A stretch of DNA of 64,000 nt from Rhizobium sp. CFBP 8762 (GTDB lineage: Bacteria; Pseudomonadota; Alphaproteobacteria; Rhizobiales; Rhizobiaceae), in contig NZ_JACYUD010000006.1 in assembly GCF_014841565.1 (NCBI RefSeq), forward strand, positions 236,643-300,642, written 5' to 3'. The position numbers and the translations under genes were made by a program. Positions 1 to 8,714 of the stretch are shown piece after piece; position 1 is the first letter of the stretch, and each line of letters begins with the position of its first letter. The notes beneath the pieces are model-generated. The model saw only the letters and a list, made by a program, of their open reading frames with translations, did not search any database and had not been told where the DNA came from.

Positions 1-291
<291 letters not shown>

Positions 292-340
292 TCATGCTCT
301 GTTCAACATGACGCCAATATGACATCCCTGTAACACTTTT

Positions 341-2284
341 ATGAAACCGGAGGTGGCCTTGGCGCTCGCACATACCGGAGCCAGCACGGTCTCCCAACCA
401 ACAGCCTCAGTTGCGCAATCCCGGCGCTTTCCCATTGCTATCGATGGGTTCCAGACCGGTCGCACACTGCTTGTTTCGTTGCTGATCGCACTTTTTCTCG
501 TGTTTGCCATCGAATCGATCTCCCGTTCCTCGATGATCGCTGCGGGCCATTACCTTCTGGACGCAACCAAACCGGGCTGGACGACGGTCGGGCTGTTCTT
601 CCTGTTGATCGTCGCGCTGGACGCTCTTCTTGGTCGCACGCACAAGGCAGCCCTGCTGCTCGGCCCGCTCGCTCTCATCCCCGCCTTCATGTCGCAACAG
701 AAGCAACTGTACCTGTCGGACCCCCTTTACCCCACGGATTTTCTGTTCGGCCGTCAGTTGATGGAGTTGATGCCGGTGCTGGTGAAAGACCGGCCATGGA
801 CTGCTGTTTTCATTGTTTTGACGTTGATCGCAGCGATCGCCTGTCTGATCTGGACGCTGCGGTTTGCGTGGCGTAATTTTCCAAAAATGTCCTACCGTCA
901 ACGCGCTTTTCGACTGCTGCTGACGGTCCCTTTGCTGGTGACCTTCTTTTCCCTCATGGATTACAATCAGTTTTCATGGGCGCGGGATCGTTTGCAAATC
1001 ATTCCCATGATGTACGACCAGAAGGAGAACTATACGCACAACGGGTTTGTTCTGGCCTTTGCGTTTAACCTGCCCATGGCAACGGTTGCCGCCCCTTCAG
1101 GCTATTCCGCTGACGCGATCGGCCGTATCGATGAAGGCCCGGTTGCACCGGTGACGTTTTTTGAAGACAAGCCGGATGTCATCATGGTCATGAGCGAATC
1201 CTTCTGGGACCCGACCCGGCTTCCAAACGTCAAATTTTCTGCCGATCCCATGCCGACTGTCCGCAAGCAGCAGTCCGGCACGATGTTTTCGCCGGAATTT
1301 GGCGGCATGACTGCGAACGTAGAGTTCGAGGCGTTGACCGGCTTTTCAAACGCATTTCTGCCCTATGGCAGCATCCCCTATCAGCAATATGTGCGCCGCT
1401 CGGTGCCGTCACTTGCCACCTTCTTTAAAGGTGAGGGTTACGAGACGGCCGCCATGCATCCGTTCGGGGGCTGGTTCTGGAACCGGAATTCCGTCTATTC
1501 TGCCTTCGGCTTTGACAAGTTTCTGTCCGCTGACGACATGCCACAGATCGAGAAGCGCGGCACCTTTGCCTCTGATGCCGGTTTGATGCGGGAAATCATG
1601 CAGACAGCCGACGCCTCCAACGGCCCGGTGTTCTACTTTGCCGTAACGTTGCAAGGCCACGGCCCCTACGAGGCGAACCGGTATCCCGACAGCAAGATGA
1701 CGGTGGACGCAAACATCCCCGATGCCGACAAGGCAACCCTTGCTAGCTACGCACAGGGCATAAAAGACGCCGATGATGGCCTGAAAACGCTGATGCGCTG
1801 GGCAAAGAAACGTGACCGCGAGACCATTCTGGTTTTCTTCGGCGATCACCTGCCCCCACTGGGCAACCCCTATGTTTCCACGGGTTTCATGAACGACCCG
1901 ACCGCCGAGCGCAAAGGGCCGCTGGCACAGATGAAGGTGCAGCACGAAACGCCGCTTGTTGTCTGGTCCAGCCGGACGGGCGCACAGAACATCGGAACCA
2001 CCAGCCCTGCGTTCCTGCCCTACCACATTCTCAAACTGGCCAACTTCCAGCACCCGTTCTACACAGAGTATCTCGGCAAGGTGCATGATAAGATTTCCGT
2101 CATTGACCGGTACATGCTGGTCGGGCGGGATGAGACGGTCACCACCGATTGGACACGCGCGAAAACCGTTGACCCGTTGATCCGTGATTATCGCTACCTG
2201 CAATATGATGCGATGTTTGGCAAACAGGCAGGTCTTGAACGGTTCTTCCCGTCACATGCGGACATGATGCGCAGCGGTAGCTAG
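341..2284 (+). CDS. LTA synthase family membrane protein (sulfatase-fold phosphoglycerol/phosphoethanolamine transferase)
   Basis: Predicted inner-membrane enzyme that moves a phosphoglycerol- or phosphoethanolamine-type group onto an envelope glycan. The exact acceptor is not shown by the sequence; periplasmic glucan or polysaccharide is an inference from rhizobial relatives. About five membrane segments lie in residues 42-206. A periplasmic sulfatase-fold domain follows from about residue 280. Visible active-site elements are MSESFWDPT (Glu286), GGMTANVEFEALTG with the probable nucleophile Thr324, and FGDHLPP with Asp502 and His503. At 647 residues it is a normal length. The ATG at 341 lacks a clear Shine-Dalgarno sequence, while GGAGG at 350-354 lies just ahead of an in-frame TTG at 359, so the true start may be six codons later. 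No operon partner is evident. Confidence 0.8.
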   Translation: MKPEVALALAHTGASTVSQPTASVAQSRRFPIAIDGFQTGRTLLVSLLIALFLVFAIESISRSSMIAAGHYLLDATKPGWTTVGLFFLLIVALDALLGRTHKAALLLGPLALIPAFMSQQKQLYLSDPLYPTDFLFGRQLMELMPVLVKDRPWTAVFIVLTLIAAIACLIWTLRFAWRNFPKMSYRQRAFRLLLTVPLLVTFFSLMDYNQFSWARDRLQIIPMMYDQKENYTHNGFVLAFAFNLPMATVAAPSGYSADAIGRIDEGPVAPVTFFEDKPDVIMVMSESFWDPTRLPNVKFSADPMPTVRKQQSGTMFSPEFGGMTANVEFEALTGFSNAFLPYGSIPYQQYVRRSVPSLATFFKGEGYETAAMHPFGGWFWNRNSVYSAFGFDKFLSADDMPQIEKRGTFASDAGLMREIMQTADASNGPVFYFAVTLQGHGPYEANRYPDSKMTVDANIPDADKATLASYAQGIKDADDGLKTLMRWAKKRDRETILVFFGDHLPPLGNPYVSTGFMNDPTAERKGPLAQMKVQHETPLVVWSSRTGAQNIGTTSPAFLPYHILKLANFQHPFYTEYLGKVHDKISVIDRYMLVGRDETVTTDWTRAKTVDPLIRDYRYLQYDAMFGKQAGLERFFPSHADMMRSGS

Positions 2285-2383
2285 AGCATTTCCAGGAAAA
2301 GTGGAATCACTTTCACGCCAGGACAATGCGACAAAACAAGATGTTAGAGCAGTTCCGGCGAACGTATGTTCGCTGGAACTGCT
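2284..2383. repeat. rhizobial-type intergenic mosaic repeat ending in a palindrome
   Basis: The segment after the stop at 2284 resembles the short mosaic elements scattered between genes in rhizobia: a GAGCATTTCCAGGAAAAGTGG-like head, then a spacer. It ends in a 16-bp inverted repeat, 2348-2363 with 2368-2383, loop GTAT, one G-T pair. The palindrome core and the preceding CAAGA-TT-GAGCAGTT block recur at 37266-37302. The hairpin lies between two converging genes and may also help end transcription. The family name is from memory, not from a search. Confidence 0.6.
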
Positions 2384-2392
2384 GTGGAATTT

Positions 2393-2767
2393 TCACCGGG
2401 GTTTTTCGGAGCGGTCGCGGGTCATCCCTTTCGCGGCCAGCTCGGCTTCGTAGGCTGCAAAACGCTCCCGCCCCTGCTCCCCAAGCTCCCGCAGAAAGCT
2501 CCAGGTGTAAATGCCGGTATCGTGCATATCGTCAAAGCCGATGCGCACGGCGTAATTGCCCATGGCCACCACCGAGATGATCTCGACAGTGCGCTTGCCC
2601 GGCACCGTCACGCGCTGGCCCGGCCCATGGCCCTGGACCTCGGCTGAAGGAGAAAGCACCCGTAGCATCTCTGCAGGCAGTTCCGCCACGACCCCATCCT
2701 GAAATGTGACCTTGAGGTTTCGGCGATCTTTCGTCACACGGAGTTCCGTCGGCCATGGTGCGGTCAT
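2393..2767 (-). CDS. DUF971 (gamma-butyrobetaine hydroxylase N-terminal-like) domain protein
   Basis: Small soluble protein of about 124 residues made of one DUF971 domain. The domain is also found at the N-terminus of gamma-butyrobetaine hydroxylase-type enzymes and in some iron-sulfur assembly proteins. Visible features are the start PTELRVTKDRRNLKVTF, the central NYAVRIGFDDMHDTGIY (typical 'W/YxHxxGIY' region), and SFLRELGEQ. Function of the stand-alone form is not known. I chose the ATG at 2767, with AGGA ten bases upstream; a second ATG at 2785 would add six residues. A much longer open frame extends upstream to 3229 but overlaps moaA and is not coding. The gene is divergent from moaA. 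Confidence 0.75.
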   Translation of the reverse strand: MTAPWPTELRVTKDRRNLKVTFQDGVVAELPAEMLRVLSPSAEVQGHGPGQRVTVPGKRTVEIISVVAMGNYAVRIGFDDMHDTGIYTWSFLRELGEQGRERFAAYEAELAAKGMTRDRSEKPR

Positions 2768-2875
2768 GTTGAAAGTGTCCTTCATGCAGTCCTGTACATG
2801 CGTTATAGTCGCAATCAAGCCTTGACGAAACCGTCTTCGGTCACAACATTGGACGCTTAAACGCGGAGATTTTGT

Positions 2876-3961
2876 TTGAACACGCACATCAATCCATTGG
2901 CGCAGATCAGGGCGCTCAACGCGCGTGGCATACCAGTGATTGGGCCAGTGATTGGGCCAGCGATTGGGCCGATGATAGACCCGTTCGGGCGTTCGGTCAG
3001 CTACTTGCGTGTTTCGGTTACCGATCGGTGTGATTTCCGCTGCACCTATTGCATGTCTGAACACATGAATTTTCTGCCGAAGAAAGACCTTCTGACCCTG
3101 GAAGAGCTGGAGCGCCTCTGTCTGGCGTTTATCGCCAAGGGCGTGCGCAAGCTGCGCCTGACCGGCGGTGAGCCGTTGGTACGCAAGAATATCATGCAGT
3201 TGGTGCGCACGCTGGGACGCAGCGTTCATGATGGCAGGCTGGAAGAGCTGACATTGACCACCAACGGGTCACAGCTTGCCCGTTACGCCGCGGAACTTGC
3301 GGAATGCGGGGTGCGTCGCATCAATGTATCGATGGACACGCTGGACCCGGATAAATTCCGCGCCATAACCCGCTGGGGGGATCTGGCAAAGGTCATGGAC
3401 GGCATAGATGCGGCGCGAGATGCGGGCATTGCAGTCAAGATCAATGCGGTTGCTTTGAAGGGGTTTAACGAGGACGAAATCCCCGACATGATCCGCTGGG
3501 CGCATGGCCGCCGCATGGATATGACGCTGATTGAGACGATGCCGATGGGCGAGATCGAGGAAGACCGCACGGACCGTTATCTGCCTCTTTCGCTGGTACA
3601 GCAGCGGCTGGAGGAGCAGTTCACGCTCAAAAATATCCCCTACAAGACGGGTGGCCCGGCTCGCTATTTCGGCATTGCGGAAACCGGCGGACGTCTTGGA
3701 CTGATTACGCCGATGACGCATAATTTTTGCGAAAGCTGTAATCGGGTCCGGCTTACCTGCACCGGCACACTCTATATGTGCCTTGGACAGAACGACGCGG
3801 CGGATTTGCGCAGTGTGATGCGGCAAAGCGATGACGACATGGTTTTGGCGAAAGCGATTGATGAGGCTATTGCCCGCAAGCCAAAGGGTCATGATTTCAT
3901 CATAGACCGCACACACAATCGGCCTGCTGTTTCGCGCCACATGAGTGTTACCGGCGGCTAA
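2876..3961 (+). CDS. moaA: GTP 3',8-cyclase MoaA
   Basis: Radical-SAM enzyme that, with MoaC, converts GTP to cyclic pyranopterin monophosphate, the first step of molybdenum cofactor synthesis. The N-terminal cluster motif has Cys52, Cys56 and Cys59 ([10 protein letters not shown]). The GTP-side cluster has Cys285, Cys288 and Cys302. The C-terminus ends in the Gly-Gly pair essential in this family. The start is a TTG preceded by GGAG. The odd part is residues 21-32, where three four-residue units ([12 protein letters not shown]) are encoded by a 12-bp tandem repeat in front of the conserved [17 protein letters not shown]. It is upstream of a DMT exporter, mobA and mobB on the same strand; moaC and moaE are not in the window. 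Confidence 0.95.
   Translation: MNTHINPLAQIRALNARGIPVIGPVIGPAIGPMIDPFGRSVSYLRVSVTDRCDFRCTYCMSEHMNFLPKKDLLTLEELERLCLAFIAKGVRKLRLTGGEPLVRKNIMQLVRTLGRSVHDGRLEELTLTTNGSQLARYAAELAECGVRRINVSMDTLDPDKFRAITRWGDLAKVMDGIDAARDAGIAVKINAVALKGFNEDEIPDMIRWAHGRRMDMTLIETMPMGEIEEDRTDRYLPLSLVQQRLEEQFTLKNIPYKTGGPARYFGIAETGGRLGLITPMTHNFCESCNRVRLTCTGTLYMCLGQNDAADLRSVMRQSDDDMVLAKAIDEAIARKPKGHDFIIDRTHNRPAVSRHMSVTGG
2936..2971 (+). repeat. three in-frame 12-bp tandem repeats inside moaA
   Basis: Two identical copies of GTGATTGGGCCA (2936-2947, 2948-2959) are followed by a third copy with two changes (2960-2971). They encode [12 protein letters not shown], then degrade into MIDP, which looks like the ancestral unit. 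Unit length is a multiple of three, so copy-number change would lengthen or shorten the N-terminus without a frameshift. Confidence 0.9.
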
Positions 3962-4002
3962 AATTCACACGTCAAATCAGGCGGATTTTGCTAGACGCCG
4001 TG

Positions 4003-4087
4003 CGTCCATTCGGACGTGCGAACGTCGCTCTAAATCCTTTAATCAATGCATAAGGCGTTCCGAAAATGCATTTCGATTTTCGGGACG
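4003..4087. repeat. paired inverted repeats, rhizobial-type intergenic element
   Basis: Between moaA and the DMT exporter there are two stem-loops. One is CGTCC/GGACG at 4003-4007 and 4012-4016. The other is a 12-bp arm pair at 4056-4067 and 4076-4087 (CGTTCCGAAAAT with ATTTTCGGGACG, one G-T pair, 8-base loop). The layout, including CGCTCTAAATCCTTT between the stems, resembles the common short mosaic repeats of rhizobial chromosomes. No T-run follows, so it is not a standard terminator. Confidence 0.5.
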
Positions 4088-4134
4088 ATGCTGTAGGTCT
4101 CTCACGGGGGGCAATGCGAATCAAGGCTTGAACA

Positions 4135-5043
4135 ATGCAGCTCGGACACAATGCAAAAGGTGCTCTTTTTATGATGAGCGCCATGGCTGCCTTTGCAGTG
4201 AACGATGCTGCGGTCAAAGCAATGACCGCATCCCTGAATGTTGGCCAGATCATGTTTGTTCGCGGCATTTTCACCACGCTCCTATTGTTCGTGGTTGCCT
4301 GGCGTCTTGGAGCGCTGCGTCCGGTTCGTGCGGTTGCCAGCACCGCACTCACCCTGCGCATATTTGGTGAAGTTTGCGCGGCGATTACCAACATCTATGT
4401 TTTGAAGCACATGCAGCTTGCCAACGCCTCCGCCATTTTGCAGGCTTTGCCGCTTGCCGTCACGTTGGGAGCAGCGCTGTTTCTGGCAGAACCGGTCGGA
4501 TGGCGGCGATGGCTGGCAATTGCTGTCGGCTTTGCGGGTGTCTTGATCATCGCGCGCCCGGGCCCGGAAGGCTTTACGATGGTCTCGCTGGCAGCCATAG
4601 CCACAGTGCTGTTTGCTGCTTTACGAGATCTGGCAACCAAACGGGTAGACCCGGCTTTGCCATCGATGTTCGTGACCGTGCTGACCAGCGCAGCCATCAC
4701 AGCCGCTGGCGGGGCGCTAATGATACCGATGGGTGGCTGGCAACCGATGCATGGTGATGTGATTCTTTTGATATGCATATCCGGCTTGGTGGTTTCGCTG
4801 GGCTATCACTGCATCATCGTTGCCATGCGCACCGGCGAAATCTCCTTCATTGCTCCCTTCCGCTATACGGGACTGGTGTGGTCTATTACGCTGGGAGTCG
4901 TGTTCTTTGGCGAAGTCCCGGATGGCTATATGCTTCTGGGTCTCACGATTGTAGTTTGCTCCGGCCTCTATGCCTTTTATCGTGAAAACAAGCGCCGGGT
5001 TGACCCGGTGGCGCAGGAATCCATACCGCAAACGAGCCGCTGA
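4135..5043 (+). CDS. DMT/EamA family transporter
   Basis: Integral membrane protein of 302 residues with ten predicted membrane segments arranged as two EamA repeats, the drug/metabolite transporter fold. The first repeat begins at FMMSAMAAFAVNDAAVKAM, the second near residue 150. The tail DPVAQESIPQTSR is cytoplasmic-like. Substrate cannot be told from the sequence. It sits between moaA and mobA, one base ahead of the mobA start, so it is probably co-transcribed with mobA-mobB; a role in Moco biology is only an inference from position. The ATG at 4135 follows an intergenic palindromic element. Confidence 0.8.
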   Translation: MQLGHNAKGALFMMSAMAAFAVNDAAVKAMTASLNVGQIMFVRGIFTTLLLFVVAWRLGALRPVRAVASTALTLRIFGEVCAAITNIYVLKHMQLANASAILQALPLAVTLGAALFLAEPVGWRRWLAIAVGFAGVLIIARPGPEGFTMVSLAAIATVLFAALRDLATKRVDPALPSMFVTVLTSAAITAAGGALMIPMGGWQPMHGDVILLICISGLVVSLGYHCIIVAMRTGEISFIAPFRYTGLVWSITLGVVFFGEVPDGYMLLGLTIVVCSGLYAFYRENKRRVDPVAQESIPQTSR

Positions 5044-5044
5044 G

Positions 5045-5674
5045 ATGTCACATGATACCCGCAACCGAACCAACCTGCCCGCTGTGGTTCTGGCAGGTGG
5101 TCGCTCCCTGCGGATGGGGCAGCCAAAGGCTGATGTGCTGTTGTGTGGCAAGCCTCTGATTTCGCAAGTCCTAACGCGCCTTGTCCCTCAGGTGGACGCT
5201 GTGGCCATCAACCACAACGGACCGATTGCTACGCCACTGCCGCCGGACATTGACCGATTTGAAGATACCATACCGGGGTTTCTGGGTCCGTTGGCTGGCA
5301 TTGCCTCTGCCCTTCTTTACACACGACAGTCTCATCCGGAGGCTACGCATGTGCTGACTGTGCCCATCGATACCCCATTTTTCCCGACCGATCTTGCCGC
5401 ACGATTGAACATGGGCCTTGATTCTGCCGATCAAATTGCAGTGGCGTGGTCCGGGGGCAATCTGCATCCGATCTTCGGGCTATGGCCCGTATCGATTTCG
5501 AGCGTGCTGGAAGACTTCGTAAGACATGACGAGAAACGACGGGTACGAGCTTTTCTCGCGCAGCACGATACGAAATATGTGCAGTTTCCAGTGATCGATG
5601 GAGATGATCCATTCTTCAATATCAACAGCCCGGAGGATCTTCGGACCGCAGAACAAAGGCTACAAGCGCCATGA
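5045..5674 (+). CDS. mobA: molybdenum cofactor guanylyltransferase MobA
   Basis: Transfers GMP from GTP to molybdopterin-Mo, giving the guanine dinucleotide cofactor used by DMSO-reductase-type enzymes. The nucleotide-binding signature LAGGRSLRMGQPKAD is near residue 20, and VPIDTPFFPTDL near 110 is the metal/GTP site seen in the family. About 209 residues is normal. I chose the ATG at 5045, one base after the stop of the DMT gene; an upstream in-frame extension to 4970 would overlap that gene and lacks family similarity. The stop overlaps the mobB start in an ATGA. Confidence 0.92.
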   Translation: MSHDTRNRTNLPAVVLAGGRSLRMGQPKADVLLCGKPLISQVLTRLVPQVDAVAINHNGPIATPLPPDIDRFEDTIPGFLGPLAGIASALLYTRQSHPEATHVLTVPIDTPFFPTDLAARLNMGLDSADQIAVAWSGGNLHPIFGLWPVSISSVLEDFVRHDEKRRVRAFLAQHDTKYVQFPVIDGDDPFFNINSPEDLRTAEQRLQAP

Positions 5675-6177
5675 CACAGCGCGTTTTCGGTATTTCCGGG
5701 TGGAAAAACTCAGGCAAAACCAGCTTGACCACACGCCTGGTCAGCGAACTGACACGGCGCGGTTACAGCGTTTCCACGATCAAGCATGCCCACCATGATT
5801 TCGATATCGACAAGCCGGGTGCCGATAGCTTTCGCCATCGCCAAGCGGGTGCGCGCGAAGTTGCCATCGTATCGGGAGCACGCTTTGCAATCATGCATGA
5901 ACTGCGTAATGCGCCAGAGCCATCGCTCGACGACATTCTATCGCGCCTGGCACCGTGCGACCTGGTGTTGATCGAAGGCTACAAGAAGGAACCGATTGCA
6001 AAAATCGAAACGCGCCGCCTGCAATCCTCAAGCCGGACGCCTCTGTATCGCGATGATCCCTCGATTGTCGCGATTGCAGCGGATCATGCGGTGCCGGATA
6101 GTGCCATCCCGGTTTTCAATCTGGACGACACCGTAGCGATCACCAATTTCATCGAAAAGGCGACCCATCTTAAATGA
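5671..6177 (+). CDS. mobB: molybdopterin-guanine dinucleotide biosynthesis protein MobB
   Basis: Small GTP-binding adaptor that assists MobA in making the molybdopterin guanine dinucleotide. The P-loop GWKNSGKTSL is at residues 10-19, and ADSFRHRQAGA and LVLIEGYKKEPIAKIE are the other conserved blocks of the family. 168 residues is typical. The start overlaps the mobA stop by four bases, so the two are translationally coupled. A strong hairpin terminator follows immediately and is shared with the converging OmpA-domain gene. Confidence 0.92.
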   Translation: MTQRVFGISGWKNSGKTSLTTRLVSELTRRGYSVSTIKHAHHDFDIDKPGADSFRHRQAGAREVAIVSGARFAIMHELRNAPEPSLDDILSRLAPCDLVLIEGYKKEPIAKIETRRLQSSSRTPLYRDDPSIVAIAADHAVPDSAIPVFNLDDTVAITNFIEKATHLK

Positions 6178-6178
6178 A

Positions 6179-6215
6179 GGGTCCCGGCTTCATGACCATC
6201 ACGAAGCCGGGACCC
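6179..6215. terminator. bidirectional terminator between mobB and the OmpA-domain gene
   Basis: Perfect 13-bp inverted repeat, 6179-6191 with 6203-6215 (GGGTCCCGGCTTC and its complement), 11-base loop, two bases after the mobB stop. Both flanking genes point into it. The T-runs are weak, so termination strength is inferred from stem stability. Confidence 0.75.
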
Positions 6216-6223
6216 GTTGCCAG

Positions 6224-8446
6224 TTACTTTTGTGCCGGACGAACCAACGCCGTTACACGGCGGATGGTGACACGACGATTGGCCTGTTCAGCAGTCTGAG
6301 TGCGCACTTTCAGGAAGCGCTCACCATAGCCTTGCGTCACCAGATTTTCTGCCGGAATACCGTAAACTTCCGTCAGGAGAACCGCGACCGATTCGGCACG
6401 CTGGTCGGACAGCACCAGATTGGATTGGTCGGAACCAACCGCATCCGTATGACCTTCAATCAGGAAGGTTTCACCGGGGTCTTTTTTCAAGACCTCGTTG
6501 ATGGCCTCACCAACCTTGCGCAGGGTCTTTGCCTGTTGCAGAGGAACCTCGGCACTGCCGGTCGCGAACGTGATCGTATCAAGGTCGATACGACGAACCT
6601 TGTCTCGCAGACGAGCCGAGTACTTCACTTCATCGATGGAATAGACCCGCTCAACCCGCTCAACCGGGGGCTCGGCCAGAAATTCGTAGTAATCCCGGTC
6701 GTTCGAGCTTGACGTGTCGATGATGTAGTCCCGCACTGGTACTGTGAGGCGCATGGGTGGCAGGTCATAGCCCGGATCGCGATAGTAGGACGGCTCACGA
6801 TCCTCCATTTCCGGTGCATAGGTGAGCAAGTACTCGCGACCTCGACGGTCAATGCGAGAGCGCTGGACCGTATCGCCATAACGATCATAGACGGTAACGA
6901 TCCGAGAGCCGTCAGGCTTCACGATCGTTTCACGCGTCCGGCCGCGCGGCAGCTCTTCGTAAAACGAATCGTCCGAATCCCTTCGCAGTCTTGGGCGATC
7001 ATCACCGCGAACAATCAAACGGTCATCGACCTTCAGGACTGTGCGGTTATCCACCTGGCTCTGTACCACAACGGTATTGACGGTGGTGTTCGTCACATTG
7101 TTGTTGGTCACCGTGTTGTTGTTGACGGTGTTGTTCGTCGTCGTATTGTTGACGGTGTTGTTGTTGATCACCGTTCCACCAGCCTGCGCCGGAACCGCGA
7201 ACACCGGTGCGGCTTCGAGCCTCTGGCCCTTTTCCGTCAGACCCTCCTGTACATTGGCACTGATTGCCTTTGCCTCGGCTGGCTTGATGGTAACCTGCGC
7301 ATCCGCATCTGTCTTTGGCGGTGGTGCAGCCTTTTCCTGTGCCCGTTGCTCCTGCCGCTCGCGGCGTCCCTCTGCACCACGGGCATTGTCCGCATCCTTG
7401 TCACTGTCCAGAACGGCGGCACCGTTTTCGACAGGCAGGACGACTGTTTCGGTGGTTTTTGCGGGGTCCTGAGCGATTGTCTGCTTCTCTGCCTCCGTCT
7501 GCTGCTCAACAATCGGTTGAACCGGTGCTGGCTGTGCGGCCTGATCCGCCGGTGCCGCTGGTTCGCCCGGTGCCGGTTCTGGCACGGGCGCTTCACCCGT
7601 CGCAGGAACCTGTTCTTGTGCCGGTGCTTCCGGGGAAGGTGTCGGCACAGGTGCCGTCTGTGGTTCTGCTGTCTGTTCTTCACCCTGTGGCGCGGCGGCG
7701 TTGTCGTCTACGGCCTTCTGCTCCTGCGGCGTTACAGCCTCGGGTTCTGCTGCTTTTTCGGCGGCAGAGGCGGCTTTTTTGGCCGCACGCTCTTCTTCAG
7801 CCTGCCGCTCTGCTGCAGCCTTCGTTTCCTCGTCAGCGCGGCTCTGTGCCGCCTGGTCCTCGGCTGCCTTTTCAGCTTCTTTGGCAGCCTTTTTGCTCAC
7901 GGCTTGCTGGTCAGCCTGAGCCTGCGCTTCAGCCGCCGCCTTGGCAGCCTCATCAGCCTGCTTTTGCTGAGCCTGCGCCTCATCGGCAGCTTTTTGTGCC
8001 TCGTCAGCAGCTTGTTGCTCCGCCTTGGCCTGAGCTTCGGCTTCCGCCTGTGCGGCACGTTGCTGTTCGGCGTCAGCTTCGGCCTTCGCGGCCTCTTTTG
8101 CGGCCTGCTTTTCGGCGGCAGCCTGTGCGGCGGCGGCTTCATCGGCGGCGCGTTGCTGTTCTGCGGCTTCGGCCTGGGCAGCCCGGGCCGCTTCGTCATC
8201 AGCCTTCTGCTGGGCAGCGGCCTGCGCCTCGGACGCCTGCTGTTCCTGTCGGCGACGCTCCTCTTCAGCCTGCGCTTCCGCAGCACCATCGTCCTGTTGT
8301 GCAGGTTCTGCCTGTGGCGCAGCTTCTTCGGCCTGCGCGACCTCAAACGAACGTGTTTGTGCCGCAGCCAAAATCGGTTGAGCAATCAGCGCCACGGTCA
8401 ATACGGGCATGGCCACAGTGCCCAGCAATTTGGATCGTAGTGTCAT
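6224..8446 (-). CDS. OmpA-domain envelope protein with long Ala/Glu/Gln coiled coil and Asn/Thr-rich segment
   Basis: Exported protein of 740 residues that probably ties the outer envelope to peptidoglycan. A signal peptide ends near residue 30 (ALIAQPILAAAQT). Residues about 35-240 are very rich in Ala, Glu, Gln and Lys and should form a long coiled coil. About 245-330 is Pro/Ala/Glu-rich. A region near 425-465 is built from Asn-Asn-Thr/Val units, like a short beta-solenoid or adhesin stretch. A charged DUF-like part with PDGSRIVTVYDRYG follows. The last 125 residues are an OmpA C-terminal domain with EGHTDAVGSDQSN and LSDQRAESV, the peptidoglycan-binding residues. An AGGAC Shine-Dalgarno precedes the ATG. 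The opposite strand has long open frames, which are shadows of the biased composition. Confidence 0.85.
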   Translation of the reverse strand: MTLRSKLLGTVAMPVLTVALIAQPILAAAQTRSFEVAQAEEAAPQAEPAQQDDGAAEAQAEEERRRQEQQASEAQAAAQQKADDEAARAAQAEAAEQQRAADEAAAAQAAAEKQAAKEAAKAEADAEQQRAAQAEAEAQAKAEQQAADEAQKAADEAQAQQKQADEAAKAAAEAQAQADQQAVSKKAAKEAEKAAEDQAAQSRADEETKAAAERQAEEERAAKKAASAAEKAAEPEAVTPQEQKAVDDNAAAPQGEEQTAEPQTAPVPTPSPEAPAQEQVPATGEAPVPEPAPGEPAAPADQAAQPAPVQPIVEQQTEAEKQTIAQDPAKTTETVVLPVENGAAVLDSDKDADNARGAEGRRERQEQRAQEKAAPPPKTDADAQVTIKPAEAKAISANVQEGLTEKGQRLEAAPVFAVPAQAGGTVINNNTVNNTTTNNTVNNNTVTNNNVTNTTVNTVVVQSQVDNRTVLKVDDRLIVRGDDRPRLRRDSDDSFYEELPRGRTRETIVKPDGSRIVTVYDRYGDTVQRSRIDRRGREYLLTYAPEMEDREPSYYRDPGYDLPPMRLTVPVRDYIIDTSSSNDRDYYEFLAEPPVERVERVYSIDEVKYSARLRDKVRRIDLDTITFATGSAEVPLQQAKTLRKVGEAINEVLKKDPGETFLIEGHTDAVGSDQSNLVLSDQRAESVAVLLTEVYGIPAENLVTQGYGERFLKVRTQTAEQANRRVTIRRVTALVRPAQK

Positions 8447-8597
8447 ATAAAGTCCTCGCTCTGGACGCTGCCTGTGTGTAGCAACGCCACAATCGTCACC
8501 TGCGTAATCAATTCGCCATTAACCAGCGATGAATAGATGGCTTAGATAGGCTGGTAGAATCGTGGGTCCAGCCCCTAAAATAATATTGGGCATACAG

Positions 8598-8620
8598 TTG
8601 ATTTTTCCCGCAAAAATCAA
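8598..8620. promoter_or_regulatory. perfect inverted repeat upstream of the amino-acid binding protein gene (possible operator)
   Basis: TTGATTTTT at 8598-8606 and AAAAATCAA at 8612-8620 are exact complements separated by CCCGC. The site is 95 bp ahead of the ABC binding-protein start, within the 268-bp region shared with the divergent OmpA-domain gene. The dyad has the size of a dimeric regulator site. A second GC-rich dyad (GGAGCGC/GCGCTCC) lies at about 8639-8654. No regulator is assigned. Confidence 0.35.
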
Positions 8621-8714
8621 AACTATACCAACCATAGCGGAGCGCGGCGCTCCGTAACGACTGGGCCGGTCGACAACAAAAAGAATCGCCGGTACCAAAC
8701 AGAGAGGACACATC

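Noticed and set aside
1409..2203. 264-residue open frame antisense to the LTA-synthase-like gene
   Set aside because: Overlaps the conserved catalytic domain on the other strand; no ribosome site or family motif.
3972..4394. Open frames on both strands over the moaA-DMT gap
   Set aside because: They run through the palindromic element and into the exporter in the wrong frame.
7315..8481. 388- and 364-residue open frames opposite the OmpA-domain gene
   Set aside because: Caused by the Ala/Glu/Gln codon bias on the real strand; translations are Pro/Arg/Leu low-complexity.
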